Of a DNA stretch of 64,000 nucleotides, positions 50,550-59,084 are shown one piece after another. This DNA is from VMCP01 sp964527775 (GTDB taxonomy: Bacteria > Bacteroidota > Bacteroidia > NS11-12g > UBA955): contig CAZGQS010000005.1 of assembly GCA_964527775.1 (NCBI GenBank), forward strand, positions 1 to 64,000, in the 5' to 3' direction. Below the pieces are notes generated by a model, which worked only from the letters and a program-made list of their open reading frames with translations, was not told the origin of the DNA and did not search any database. Each line of letters opens with the position of its first letter. Positions within the stretch are counted from its first letter, which is position 1. The translations under genes were made by a program, and so were the position numbers.

Positions 50550-52478
50550 ATGAATTTGCTTATCTTGACACAGCGATTGAGGAATCATAGGCACAATTTC
50601 CTTGTTTTCTTATTGTTATCTTTTTTACTGGTAGACTGCGGTAAGAACTCCGGAGTATCTTTTGAGTCATACATGAAAAAAAAATGCACCAATGTAGACA
50701 GTATATGGGTGCATTTTGAAAGTCAATCTGACATTATTAAACGTACTGAATTTGTAATCAATAAATATAATCAGTTGTCACAGAATTCCGGGTTAAATGA
50801 TTCGGCAGATAAACTATTGAAAAAACTGACCAAGTTTGCTAAGACCAATCCTGATCCTACATTCCTTTGTTATTATTTTTCACTTCAAAAAAATATTGCG
50901 TTTCATTCTGGAGATATGAAACACGCTTGGTATTGGCACCACAAAAGAGTTCCTTTTGAGCCGTTTGCGCCTGTCAACAATAAATTATCAGATGATATTG
51001 TGTACGGCAATATGCTTTATATGGAGTCAAGAATTGATAGTGCAATTTATGTTTTGCAGAATACATTAAACTTTTCAATAAAAGAGAAAGATACTTTTTA
51101 CCGACAAACAATTTTGATTAATCTAGGCTCTGCATATTATGATGTTGGTTTTTTTGGTGCAGCTTCCAATTGCTTTTCACAGGCCTCGTTATTTAATTTT
51201 CCTACCCTAGAATACAAACAAGTTCTCTATACCAATTTATTGGCTTCCTTAAACTCTGAACGGAAATTCAAAGATGTTATTCAGATTGTAAAACAAAATC
51301 CAGAACTCTTATCAATGTCAAGTGGTAGAATTGACATGACGCAGTTATTTCGGCTTAATTATGTATCAGCATTAATATCATCAAAACAAGATATTGCGGA
51401 AGTGAAAAAGCAATTAGATTCTGTCGAAAATCATGAAATTAATGATCAATTGAAGAGCTTTTATTTGTTTATGAAGGGTAGGTATTTAAGAACTATTAAT
51501 GACTTGACAAGTTTCAAGAAGCTCTACCTGGATAATTTAACATTTCTATACAACAGTCAACCAAAAAGCGTCTTAGATCATGCAGAGGGTATACAGTTTG
51601 GACTTTCGAGAGGCTTATTTACGGTTGATTTTAATGAGTTTTACAAGGAGTATGCCCAGATAACACCCTCAGAAACAAATTATTTACTGTTAGCAAATTA
51701 CGCAGATATTTTCAATGCAATTAAGAAGCAGCAAGGCAAATTGGCAGAGGCTAGATCTTGGGAACAGGAAAGTGATAAATTTTTGCTGAAAATGAGCAAA
51801 GTCAGTGATGAACTTAGGAATTCAAATATCCAACAGGAAATGGAAAAAGCTAAAATTCGCCGGCTTTTAGATGAACAAAAATATCAAATTGAAAAAGCCG
51901 AAATAAAAGGTAATTGGTTGTTAGCTCTTTCAGTGGTTTTTGGCGCTCTGCTCATTTCTACGGCCTTGTTTTTATACCAGTTTAATATCAATAGAAAGAA
52001 ACAGTTAAGTATTTTAGAACTTGAATCAGAGTTGAAAGAAAAAGAACTTGAACTGCTCAAACAAAATCAAGAAAAACAGCAAAATACGGTCTTTACCTCT
52101 AAACTAATTCTTAGTAAAATAGATGAGCTTATTGTCAAAATTAAAAACTCTAATCTATCAAGCAATCCAACCATGGTTGATATTAAAGTTGAATTGGAAC
52201 GACTTAAAGATGTAGAATTGCCCTTTGAAACGGAAGATGTTCAGGAGTCGGATATCTTTGAAAAATACCACTACCTATCAGAGAAATTCCCTTCCTTGGC
52301 CGATATCAATTCAACCACTTACAAGATTTTGGTCCTATCAATTTTGGATAATGCACCCAAAGACATTGCCAATTTGCTGAATTTGAATATGCAATACGTT
52401 AGAAATGTTCGTTCAAAACTCAAGAAAGAACTTTCCGAGGAGTTGGGAGAAGATTGGGACTGGCCAGATTTGGCCTAA
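50550..52478 (+). CDS. TPR-containing membrane regulator with C-terminal HTH
   Basis: An N-terminal lipobox-like signal (LLLSFLLVDCG) puts the next 400 residues outside the cytoplasm, made of TPR-like helical pairs (LGSAYYDVGFFGAASNCFSQA). A membrane helix (ALSVVFGALLISTALFLYQF near 455-474) leads to a coiled coil (ELESELKEKELELLKQNQEK) and a C-terminal LuxR-like helix-turn-helix (TTYKILVLSILDNAPKDIANLLNLNMQYVRNVRSKLKKEL, in part). This is the usual Bacteroidota TPR-TM-HTH sensor. It stands divergent to the LytTR-AraC operon, so the three may form one circuit. A strong terminator follows. Confidence 0.8.
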   Translation: MNLLILTQRLRNHRHNFLVFLLLSFLLVDCGKNSGVSFESYMKKKCTNVDSIWVHFESQSDIIKRTEFVINKYNQLSQNSGLNDSADKLLKKLTKFAKTNPDPTFLCYYFSLQKNIAFHSGDMKHAWYWHHKRVPFEPFAPVNNKLSDDIVYGNMLYMESRIDSAIYVLQNTLNFSIKEKDTFYRQTILINLGSAYYDVGFFGAASNCFSQASLFNFPTLEYKQVLYTNLLASLNSERKFKDVIQIVKQNPELLSMSSGRIDMTQLFRLNYVSALISSKQDIAEVKKQLDSVENHEINDQLKSFYLFMKGRYLRTINDLTSFKKLYLDNLTFLYNSQPKSVLDHAEGIQFGLSRGLFTVDFNEFYKEYAQITPSETNYLLLANYADIFNAIKKQQGKLAEARSWEQESDKFLLKMSKVSDELRNSNIQQEMEKAKIRRLLDEQKYQIEKAEIKGNWLLALSVVFGALLISTALFLYQFNINRKKQLSILELESELKEKELELLKQNQEKQQNTVFTSKLILSKIDELIVKIKNSNLSSNPTMVDIKVELERLKDVELPFETEDVQESDIFEKYHYLSEKFPSLADINSTTYKILVLSILDNAPKDIANLLNLNMQYVRNVRSKLKKELSEELGEDWDWPDLA

Positions 52479-52479
52479 T

Positions 52480-52511
52480 AAAAAGGCGACCATTTGTAGG
52501 GTCGCCTTTTT
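52480..52511. terminator. Bidirectional intrinsic terminator
   Basis: AAAAAGGCGACC (52480-52491) and GGTCGCCTTTTT (52500-52511) form a 12-bp stem with a T run on either strand, between the convergent TPR-HTH and barrel genes. Confidence 0.85.
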
Positions 52512-52529
52512 ATGAAAATTATAGAATGA

Positions 52530-53663
52530 TTATGGACTAACTAAATTCACGCTCACGTTGAAGTAAAACGGATTAGTCAATGTGTTGGTCATCACATAGG
52601 GCTCATCAGACAACAATCCGAAGGCACGGTATATTTCTTTCCCATTGGTCAATCTATCAACATCGTAACGGTAGTTAATTCGGTATCCTGCTTGAATAGA
52701 CATCCAAATGAAATCTTTCAAAGAGAATTCATAAACGGCTCTCAAACGAATCTCGGCGCGTCTGATTTCTAAGTCTTGATTTCTGATGCTTTCCATGCGG
52801 TACAAACGGTAAGATTGTCCTTCCAATTCGTAACCTGCAAAAAGCATATTACGAGAGTTGATGGTTCTTCTCACGTGCGCTCTAGCTGGGAAAAGCACTT
52901 CCGAACCCCATTTGTTCGCGGCATCGGTATGATTGAAGAAGATGATGGGAATGTAGTTCAATTCGCCCGCGCGGTAGGTGCGTGCAAGTCCAACTCCCCA
53001 TTGTTTTCTTTCTGAGGGACGTTTACCGTAAATCAATGCCGCTGAGTACTTCATGTACTTTGCGGGCATTAAATTCCAGTTATAATCACCACTCATATCT
53101 GCCGATCCTTGGAATAACAAGAAATTCTTGTCGCTCAATGGTTTGAAAATAGTGGTGTTTATTCCCAGGGTTCTCAATCCGTTTGCATACAATGATTTTA
53201 ACATAGGATTTTCTACGTATCCCACAGCCAATGGGCCTTTATCCATGACATTGTATCCGCTTTCCCAATAATTGGCTCCCATTTGCCACACCAACGATGT
53301 TTTTGAAACTACCGGAATGTTGCAGGCGAATCGGGCGCCGCTAGTGGTTGTGGTTTTGCCATTTTCGGGGAAACCTTGGTTGATGTTGTTATTAAAGGTA
53401 TCCAAATTCATTTGGTAAGGCCCTTGAAAATCAAAGCCGATGCTGATCAATTTAGCCGGACTTAGACCTTCAATTTTAGGGGAGCAATATCTTTTAGCGC
53501 CTTTATCTGCAAATCCAACTTCATCATACATCGAAAAGTCTTCGTCTTCGGTGGTTGTTTCGGGGGACTTTGTGGTATCTGTCTGTGCCTTTACAGATGC
53601 GGTAAGTGCAAAGGCAAAGCAAGCCGCTAATGCGGCTTGCTTGTGAAGATTCAATAATTTCAT
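52530..53663 (-). CDS. Exported outer-membrane protein, DUF6268-like
   Basis: A signal peptide (ALAACFAFALTASVKAQ, cut near residue 26) is followed by a short acidic Thr/Asp/Glu stretch and a beta-barrel-like body with alternating strands (GVGLARTYRAGELNYIPIIFF, WGSEVLFPARAHVRRTI, GYELEGQSYRLY). The last strand ends in a hydrophobic terminal residue pattern (FYFNVSVNLVSP). The pattern resembles the DUF6268 family of outer-membrane proteins; function unknown. It ends the operon-like group 54652-52530, with only 3 nt between its start and the preceding DUF2147 stop. Confidence 0.65.
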   Translation of the reverse strand: MKLLNLHKQAALAACFAFALTASVKAQTDTTKSPETTTEDEDFSMYDEVGFADKGAKRYCSPKIEGLSPAKLISIGFDFQGPYQMNLDTFNNNINQGFPENGKTTTTSGARFACNIPVVSKTSLVWQMGANYWESGYNVMDKGPLAVGYVENPMLKSLYANGLRTLGINTTIFKPLSDKNFLLFQGSADMSGDYNWNLMPAKYMKYSAALIYGKRPSERKQWGVGLARTYRAGELNYIPIIFFNHTDAANKWGSEVLFPARAHVRRTINSRNMLFAGYELEGQSYRLYRMESIRNQDLEIRRAEIRLRAVYEFSLKDFIWMSIQAGYRINYRYDVDRLTNGKEIYRAFGLLSDEPYVMTNTLTNPFYFNVSVNLVSP

Positions 53664-53666
53664 GGA

Positions 53667-54131
53667 TTACTTTTTCTTGACTTCCAAACGTTTCCAAATA
53701 TCGGTACGACCTAATGCCGAAACCCCTATATATCCACGGATTTCCAAAGAGTTTTTGTCGGTCATTTTGATGGTGCAGCTGTAAGTACTGCCGTTCAATG
53801 GGTCATAGATGGTACCTTCGGTCCATTCGTCTTTACCTGCATAAACGAAGTCTTTCAGCATTCTATATCCCTTAAGAGGAACGTTTTGAAGGTTTGGATC
53901 TGGGTTGTTTTTGTCGGTTTTGGGTTGCTTAGTTACTGGATCTACAGCTTCTTTAAGCCAAACAATTTTACCGTAATACTTAGCGCCAATTTTCTCCACT
54001 TTGACACGTGCACGTCCGTTTGAAGGTTCCCAAACGCCAATAAGTCTGTCGCCAGCGGCATCTTGGTTAACAAAAGAGCTAAGGATGGTGCCGAAGAAAG
54101 CGGCAAATGCGATGAATAATATTTTTTTCAT
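53667..54131 (-). CDS. DUF2147-family exported protein
   Basis: Signal peptide (LFIAFAAFFGTILSSF) plus a DUF2147 domain: DRLIGVWEPSNGRARVKVEK, YYGKIVWLKE, NVPLKGYRMLKDF and GTIYDPLNGSTYSCTI. The family is periplasmic and beta-barrel-like (calycin type), function unknown. The length of 154 aa is usual. It lies 8 nt after the lipoprotein gene and 3 nt before the barrel gene, so the three are one transcription unit. Confidence 0.85.
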   Translation of the reverse strand: MKKILFIAFAAFFGTILSSFVNQDAAGDRLIGVWEPSNGRARVKVEKIGAKYYGKIVWLKEAVDPVTKQPKTDKNNPDPNLQNVPLKGYRMLKDFVYAGKDEWTEGTIYDPLNGSTYSCTIKMTDKNSLEIRGYIGVSALGRTDIWKRLEVKKK

Positions 54132-54139
54132 GGGTTTAA

Positions 54140-54652
54140 TTAGTTGTGTTTTAGTTTGAATTTAATTTCTCCTTTGAAAGAAAGATTGTCTTCGATGTCG
54201 GCGTTTAATCCTACGTCAAGAATGATATAGTATTGTTTTTCTTGGAAGTATTTGCCTGCGTTAGCTTCCCCCGAAGGGTTCAAAACGGCAGTTAGGCTTC
54301 CTTCTTTGATTGGATTGATTACACCGAGTTCGAGCATTTTTAGTTCAGGATTATCTGAAGCTACGCTCAAGACCATAGAGTTGATTCCAGATAAACTTCC
54401 TGAATCAATGGGGGAGATGGTTGCTGATGCTAAAGTTGCATCTGTAATTTTAACGCCTTCATGGTATTTATCTCCAAGCAGGGTTTTAAGGTTAACTGGG
54501 TACACCAGCTGAGCAGGGTTGGATCCTTCATAAAGGGGGCCTTCAAGGGTAAAGGTATCTGTTACGGTAATTTCTGTGGCTTGGTCAGAACTACTACAAG
54601 CTGAGAAAAAAGTGATTGCAGCGAGTGCCACACTTAAAAACTTTAATTTCAT
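54140..54652 (-). CDS. Lipoprotein of unknown function
   Basis: Starting at ATG 54652 (MKLKFLSVALAAITFFSAC) gives a normal lipoprotein signal with lipobox FFSAC; a further ATG three codons upstream only adds MPP. The mature part is a beta-rich domain of about 150 residues (VYPVNLKTLLGDKYHEGVKITDATLASA, in part). No family recognised. First of three genes for exported proteins. Confidence 0.7.
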   Translation of the reverse strand: MKLKFLSVALAAITFFSACSSSDQATEITVTDTFTLEGPLYEGSNPAQLVYPVNLKTLLGDKYHEGVKITDATLASATISPIDSGSLSGINSMVLSVASDNPELKMLELGVINPIKEGSLTAVLNPSGEANAGKYFQEKQYYIILDVGLNADIEDNLSFKGEIKFKLKHN

Positions 54653-54737
54653 AGGGGGCAAGATAGTTCATAGTTTATGAAAAAAGCAAATATGCAGATA
54701 CACACGATGATGAAACAACTTGATATTATATTTGAAC

Positions 54738-56336
54738 ATGTCAAATCTTGAACAAAAATCTTCTGCAGTATTGCTGCCTGCTATTGGTGACTTAGGGAAT
54801 AAATTTAGGAGTTATTCTTTTTTTAATAATAGTCCGGCGTTTGTTCCTGTCATTAGTAGGTCAAGTATTTCTTTGGTTCTTGATTTTTACATTGGTAAAA
54901 GAATAAAAGTTTATGTCGCTATCGAGTCAGGAATGGAAAACCTGTTCAGGCAAGAGTTATCCTTCTATGAAGAGAACATTGAGTTTCTAGTATTAGAGAG
55001 AACTCTTGGAATTAATGATACGATTGAAAAGTCTTGTCCATTGATTTCTGAAAACGATTTAATCATTAATTTGGTAACTAGTATTCCTCGGAAATTAGTT
55101 GACTCTAATTCTGCATTAATTGGATATGAAACATTTTCACATAATTCTTATTCAGGTGTGAAGATTTTGGAGGATGAAATTTTATTCAAAAGCAAGTTTG
55201 ATCCGAATATGCTGATAGCAAATCCGTTTCAGGGAATTATGCGAACAAGTAAAAATGATATAGAAACGGGCTGTTCTTTAATAAACAATAAACAAGATTT
55301 ATTGAAATTAGCAGAATGGTTACATTTAAATCGGGAATTGACTTTTAAATATTCAGAATGGTTAGATACTGGACATGAAGAAAACTATCCAGGTATACGT
55401 AAAAAGATTTTATCTTCAAGAAGTTTCAATAGACTTATGTTCAATCCAGAAAGTGGACTACTGACAAAAGAAAGTGATAATAAGTTAAAGTTTTTGAATG
55501 AAATAGATTATGTGAAAAACTTACCGATAGAATTGCAGGTGTTTTTCCCTAGAATTATCAAGTTTGATAGGGAGAAACCATCGGTATCAATGGAGTATTA
55601 TGGATATCCAAATTTAAGTGAGTATCAGTTGTACAGGAGTATAGATGGATTTCAGTGGAAGAGGATTTTTGAATTTATAAAACTCTACATTATTCGAAAT
55701 AGATCATATAAATCTGAAATTTCCAAAGATCAGTTCTTGAGTTTTACTTACGAAAAGACTAATCAGCGACTTTCAGATTTTTTAGAAAAATCTGAGTTTA
55801 AGAATTACGAAAATTTCATAATAAACGGGGTAGGATGTCAGAGTTTTAGTTTACTTGATGCTTTAGTTAGAGAAAAATTAGAAATAATGTATAATTCAGA
55901 TTTTCATGTTATTATGCATGGTGATCTTTGTTTTAATAATGTACTTTATGATGTTTTTAGTGAAACAATTAGATTTATAGATCCACGAGGTTCCACAAAT
56001 GAAAATGTGCCATCCATTTTTGGGGATTTGAGATATGATTTAGCTAAAGTTTTACATTCTGCTGTTGGAAACTATGATTACATGGTTAATAATTTATTTG
56101 AACTCAGAATAGATCAGAATGAGATAAATTTCCAATTTCCATTAAGGCAAAATTCTGATGTCTTAAAGTCAGAGTGTGAACAGATAATTCAAGATTTAAA
56201 TGTAAATTTGAAGGATGTGTATTTGCTGATGAGTTTATTGTTTTTGTCAATGACTCCATTGCATTCGGATAATGTTAAACGACAAAAGATAATGTTTGCA
56301 CAGGGTATTTACTATTTAAATTATTCATTAAAATAA
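54738..56336 (+). CDS. Sugar-nucleotidyltransferase-like domain fused to APH-type phosphotransferase
   Basis: The C-terminal half has the aminoglycoside/choline kinase motif VIMHGDLCFNNVLYD (near residues 388-402) and the metal-binding IRFIDPRG (near 408-415), followed by DLRYDLAKVLHS. The N-terminal 200 residues look like a degenerate nucleotidyltransferase fold (LLPAIGDLGNKFRSY in place of the usual GxGxRL loop). Such fusions occur in capsule clusters next to a small HAD protein and a nucleotidyltransferase, exactly as here. Likely role: phosphorylation of a sugar or other capsule precursor. ATG 54738 is chosen over a TTG six codons upstream. The gene is markedly AT-rich. Confidence 0.68.
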   Translation: MSNLEQKSSAVLLPAIGDLGNKFRSYSFFNNSPAFVPVISRSSISLVLDFYIGKRIKVYVAIESGMENLFRQELSFYEENIEFLVLERTLGINDTIEKSCPLISENDLIINLVTSIPRKLVDSNSALIGYETFSHNSYSGVKILEDEILFKSKFDPNMLIANPFQGIMRTSKNDIETGCSLINNKQDLLKLAEWLHLNRELTFKYSEWLDTGHEENYPGIRKKILSSRSFNRLMFNPESGLLTKESDNKLKFLNEIDYVKNLPIELQVFFPRIIKFDREKPSVSMEYYGYPNLSEYQLYRSIDGFQWKRIFEFIKLYIIRNRSYKSEISKDQFLSFTYEKTNQRLSDFLEKSEFKNYENFIINGVGCQSFSLLDALVREKLEIMYNSDFHVIMHGDLCFNNVLYDVFSETIRFIDPRGSTNENVPSIFGDLRYDLAKVLHSAVGNYDYMVNNLFELRIDQNEINFQFPLRQNSDVLKSECEQIIQDLNVNLKDVYLLMSLLFLSMTPLHSDNVKRQKIMFAQGIYYLNYSLK

Positions 56337-56338
56337 TC

Positions 56339-56713
56339 ATGTATAGAATTTGTTTGGATTTGGATGGCGTTATTTGCGAGTTAAAGAAGGAGGGTGAGTC
56401 TTACGAAGACTTACTTCCAAGAAAAGGTGCGATTGAGAAAATTAAGAAGTTAAAGTTGGAAGGTTGTTATATCATAATTCAAACAGCAAGACACATGAAA
56501 ACTTGTGAAGGCAATTTAGGTAAGGTTGTAGCAAGAATTAGTTCAATTACTTTAGATTGGCTAAATAAATATGATGTGCCCTTTGATGAGATATATTTTG
56601 GTAAGCCATGGGCTGATATATACATAGATGATAATGGTTTTAGGTTTTCTGAATGGTCAGAATTCCCTGAATCCTATCAAGATTTACCTAGTTCAAAAGA
56701 AAATTCAAAATAA
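56339..56713 (+). CDS. Small HAD-family capsule biosynthesis protein
   Basis: HAD-fold phosphatase of 124 aa: nucleophile motif CLDLDGVIC (5-13, Asp7 and Asp9), motif II Thr in IIIQTARHM and motif III/IV Asp pair in WADIYIDDNGF. No cap domain. Proteins of this size and motif set are found beside sugar-nucleotide genes in capsule loci and are thought to dephosphorylate a sugar phosphate. It starts 2 nt after the preceding stop. Confidence 0.82.
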   Translation: MYRICLDLDGVICELKKEGESYEDLLPRKGAIEKIKKLKLEGCYIIIQTARHMKTCEGNLGKVVARISSITLDWLNKYDVPFDEIYFGKPWADIYIDDNGFRFSEWSEFPESYQDLPSSKENSK

Positions 56714-56717
56714 AGTA

Positions 56718-57437
56718 ATGAATTTTGTTATTCCGATGGCTGGAAGGGGTCAACGTTTTCTGGATCAAGGTTTCAAAGTCCCTAAACCGTTGGTTGAAAG
56801 TAATGGCAAAACTTTGTTGGAGTGGAGTATTGACTCTTTGCCGTTGGAATTGTGTTCTCGATTAATATGTATTGTGCTAGAAGAGCATTGTGATAAGTTT
56901 AATCTTGATGATTTCCTCGTTAGCAAATATGGAAACAAGAAGTTTGAGTTACATATTTTGAAAATTCCAACCGTAACTAAAGGACAAGCAGAAACTGTAT
57001 ACTATTCAAGAGATCTTTGGGATATGAATGAAGGTTTAGCCATATTCAATGCGGATACTGCTTTTAAGTCGTCAAATTTATCAAACGTTTTGAATTATAT
57101 GTCGCATGATGGAATGTTGTGCAGTTTCAACTCGACCGAAGATAGATTTAGCTATGCTAAAATAGATGAGTATTCTGGATTTGTATCTGAAACAAAAGAA
57201 AAGGAAGTTATTTCAAATTACGCACTTAATGGATTTTATCACTTTTCCAAGCCTTCAGATTTTAATGAAGCTTTTGAGTTTTACAAGGCTAATGGGTTGA
57301 AGGTGAATAATGAATTTTATGTCGCACCGTTATATAATTTTTTAATTGATAGAGGAAGGCGGTTCACTATAGTTGAGGTAGATGAGAATTACATATTAGG
57401 GACGCCCGAGGAATTGCAATTATTCGATCCAAAATGA
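56718..57437 (+). CDS. Sugar-1-phosphate nucleotidyltransferase
   Basis: NTP-transferase (PF00483) fold: MNFVIPMAGRGQRFLDQGF with the GxGxRF activation loop (residues 8-13), the lysine in KVPKPLV (20-26), FNADTAF as the metal-binding Asp segment and a second Lys region. It would make an NDP-sugar for the neighbouring transferase. ATG 56718 is the natural start; an open frame extends upstream to 56628 but this lies in the HAD gene and adds nothing family-like. It overlaps the next gene by 4 nt. Confidence 0.88.
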   Translation: MNFVIPMAGRGQRFLDQGFKVPKPLVESNGKTLLEWSIDSLPLELCSRLICIVLEEHCDKFNLDDFLVSKYGNKKFELHILKIPTVTKGQAETVYYSRDLWDMNEGLAIFNADTAFKSSNLSNVLNYMSHDGMLCSFNSTEDRFSYAKIDEYSGFVSETKEKEVISNYALNGFYHFSKPSDFNEAFEFYKANGLKVNNEFYVAPLYNFLIDRGRRFTIVEVDENYILGTPEELQLFDPK

Positions 57438-58390
57438 GTGTAAAGCTTTTATTTAGTATTCCTGTTCACGAGAAACCAGAGGTCATAAGAAATCAAATCG
57501 ATAATTTCTTATTTTTCAACCCTAGTTCTGTCATCATACTTCATTTATCGAAACAAATGAGTGAGAGTGATGTTGAAAACTTGAAATACTTCATCAAAGA
57601 TTTAAATTCAGTATTTGTTAATTCTGAGAGATTTTTCAGTGGGTGGGGAGATGGATCATTAATAAAAATTCATCTGAGTAATTTTGAGTTTGCCATAAAT
57701 TCAAATATTGAATTTACGCATTGTTGTTTACACGCGTCAAATGATATGTTTGTGAGAAGAGGGCTTGATTTGTGGGTTGATGGATTTGACGCTGGATTTG
57801 ATATGATTAACCAAGGTAGAAAAAATCCAGTATATCAACAGATTGATCATTTTTCGCGTGATTTATCCAGCAGAATATTGTCAAAAAAATATAAAATTCA
57901 AAAAGTTCTTGGTAGTCAGATAGAAGGCTCATTTTACTCAAGAGAACTTATATTGAAATTGCTTGAAAGAGTAAATGCACATAGTTTGTGGGATATCCCT
58001 TATATCTTCTCCATGGGCCTACATCCTTTATCTTCTTGGAGATATAAGATTTATTTGTGGACTGAAAGAATTTTAAGGTATGCTCGATCCCCCGTTAAAA
58101 TTACTATTTTTTGCAGAGAGGAGGTTTATTTCCCTACGATGATTTATGAGTTTATTAGGAAGCCTAGGCCTTTCAATTATTGTTATATTAATTGGTCTAA
58201 CGGATTAAAATTGTCAGATGAGGAGATAAATCACTGCGCAAATAGTAATGATGATTTATTGATAAAGTTGAAGGATTTTGATGTTTCACTTGAGTTGACT
58301 AAGGAGTTGAAATTTTTTGCTGTAAAGAGAATTGAGCGGGATATCAACGATAATCAGAGAATTAAAATATCTGAAATGAAGAATCTATGA
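57434..58390 (+). CDS. Putative glycosyltransferase (GT14-like)
   Basis: 318 aa. The N-terminus LLFSIPVHEKPEVIRNQIDNFLFFNPSSVIILHLS (in part: SIPVHEKPEVIRNQIDNF) resembles the start of core-2/I-branching GT14 transferases. Later pieces GSQIEGSFYSRELILKLLE and REEVYFPTMIYEF sit where that family has its GSQW and pDExyF motifs. The match is weak, so the family is tentative. Context supports transfer of the sugar activated by the gene before it, with which it overlaps by 4 nt. Last gene of the four-gene AT-rich operon. Confidence 0.45.
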   Translation: MSVKLLFSIPVHEKPEVIRNQIDNFLFFNPSSVIILHLSKQMSESDVENLKYFIKDLNSVFVNSERFFSGWGDGSLIKIHLSNFEFAINSNIEFTHCCLHASNDMFVRRGLDLWVDGFDAGFDMINQGRKNPVYQQIDHFSRDLSSRILSKKYKIQKVLGSQIEGSFYSRELILKLLERVNAHSLWDIPYIFSMGLHPLSSWRYKIYLWTERILRYARSPVKITIFCREEVYFPTMIYEFIRKPRPFNYCYINWSNGLKLSDEEINHCANSNDDLLIKLKDFDVSLELTKELKFFAVKRIERDINDNQRIKISEMKNL

Positions 58391-58614
58391 ATTTTCAATA
58401 AAAAGGTTTCTAGCATCAAATAAATTGGCAAATCTAGATTTCATATTGGCATAAGTAATTTCTTAAACGGCCTAATTTTTATTTGGATCAATGAAAATAT
58501 TTAATCCAAGCGTTCATTTTGTCAATATACTCAGGGTAAAATTTTGAAAAAGCACTTTTTGCCAATATAGCTCTTACACGTACCAAGAAATCCCTTGTAA
58601 ACACTGGGAAAGGC

Positions 58615-58644
58615 ATAAAAAAAGCCACCTAAAAAGATGGCTTT
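58615..58644 (-). terminator. Intrinsic terminator, minus strand
   Basis: AAAGCCA (58621-58627) and TGGCTTT (58638-58644) form a stem that on the minus strand is followed by seven T. It stands just after the tRNA-like remnant. Confidence 0.6.
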
Positions 58645-58649
58645 GAGTG

Positions 58650-58723
58650 GTGCACGCGTAGGGATTAGCTCCGATGAACCCAACTGTTTAGTTCTGCAAT
58701 AGCAAAAGTCCATCGCTACGCGC
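58650..58723 (-). pseudogene. tRNA-Arg-like remnant or attachment-site copy
   Basis: On the minus strand this 74-nt stretch ends with the same bases as the tRNA-Arg 3' end: the 17-bp GTGCACGCGTAGGGATT occurs here (58650-58666) and in the tRNA (58827-58843). Its 5' end GCGCGTAG can pair with the shared CTACGCG. The middle does not align to a tRNA, and the T-loop carries about nine extra bases. The rest of the gap 58391-58614 shows no gene or structure. Confidence 0.5.
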
Positions 58724-58783
58724 TGGCTTTTTTTATGGCACTAAGCTCACTTGATCAGTAGATCAGACTCGCTCAAAGCCATA

Positions 58784-58816
58784 AAAAAAGTCCTCAACTT
58801 CTGGTTGAGGACTTTT
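58784..58816 (-). terminator. Intrinsic terminator of tRNA-Arg
   Basis: AAAAGTCCTCAAC (58786-58798) and GTTGAGGACTTTT (58804-58816) form a 13-bp stem with loop TTCTG, followed on the minus strand by a T run. It begins 12 nt after the tRNA 3' end. Confidence 0.85.
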
Positions 58817-58827
58817 GCTTTTGATCG

Positions 58828-58901
58828 TGCACGCGTAGGGATTCGAACCCCAAACCTTCTGATCCGTAGTCAGATGCTCTATCCAATTGAGCTACGCATG
58901 C
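58828..58901 (-). tRNA. tRNA-Arg (ACG)
   Basis: The minus strand folds as a full cloverleaf: acceptor GCATGCG/CGCGTGC, D-arm with GCTC...GAGC and AATTGGAT loop, anticodon stem with loop CTACGGA (anticodon ACG), T-arm GGGGTTCGAATCCC and discriminator A. CCA is not encoded. An ORF that runs across it on the plus strand is an artefact. Confidence 0.95.
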
Positions 58902-58947
58902 ATTTGTCTGAGATTGCAAGGGTTGGAAACAACCTCAAACGGGAGTG

Positions 58948-58955
58948 CAAAGATA
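58948..58955 (-). promoter_or_regulatory. -7 promoter element TATCTTTG of tRNA-Arg
   Basis: On the minus strand TATCTTTG lies 46 nt upstream of the tRNA 5' end. Confidence 0.5.
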
Positions 58956-59047
58956 GTAAAAATATGAATATGTACAACCCATGGCGGAGTTTTTTGCAAT
59001 TTTCGCAAAACTCGTTGGTTCTGTTTGATTTGACCATGGATATTCCG

Positions 59048-59055
59048 TATTTTTG
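59048..59055 (+). promoter_or_regulatory. -7 promoter element TATTTTTG with -33 TTTG
   Basis: TATTTTTG is preceded by TTTG at 59024-59027 (20-nt spacer) and lies 29 nt before ATG 59085. Confidence 0.55.
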
Positions 59056-59084
59056 TTCCTTTATTTCTATCTTATATCAAGAAA

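Noticed and set aside
56628..56717. N-terminal extension of the nucleotidyltransferase
   Set aside because: It lies wholly inside the HAD gene in another frame; the family motif starts directly at ATG 56718.
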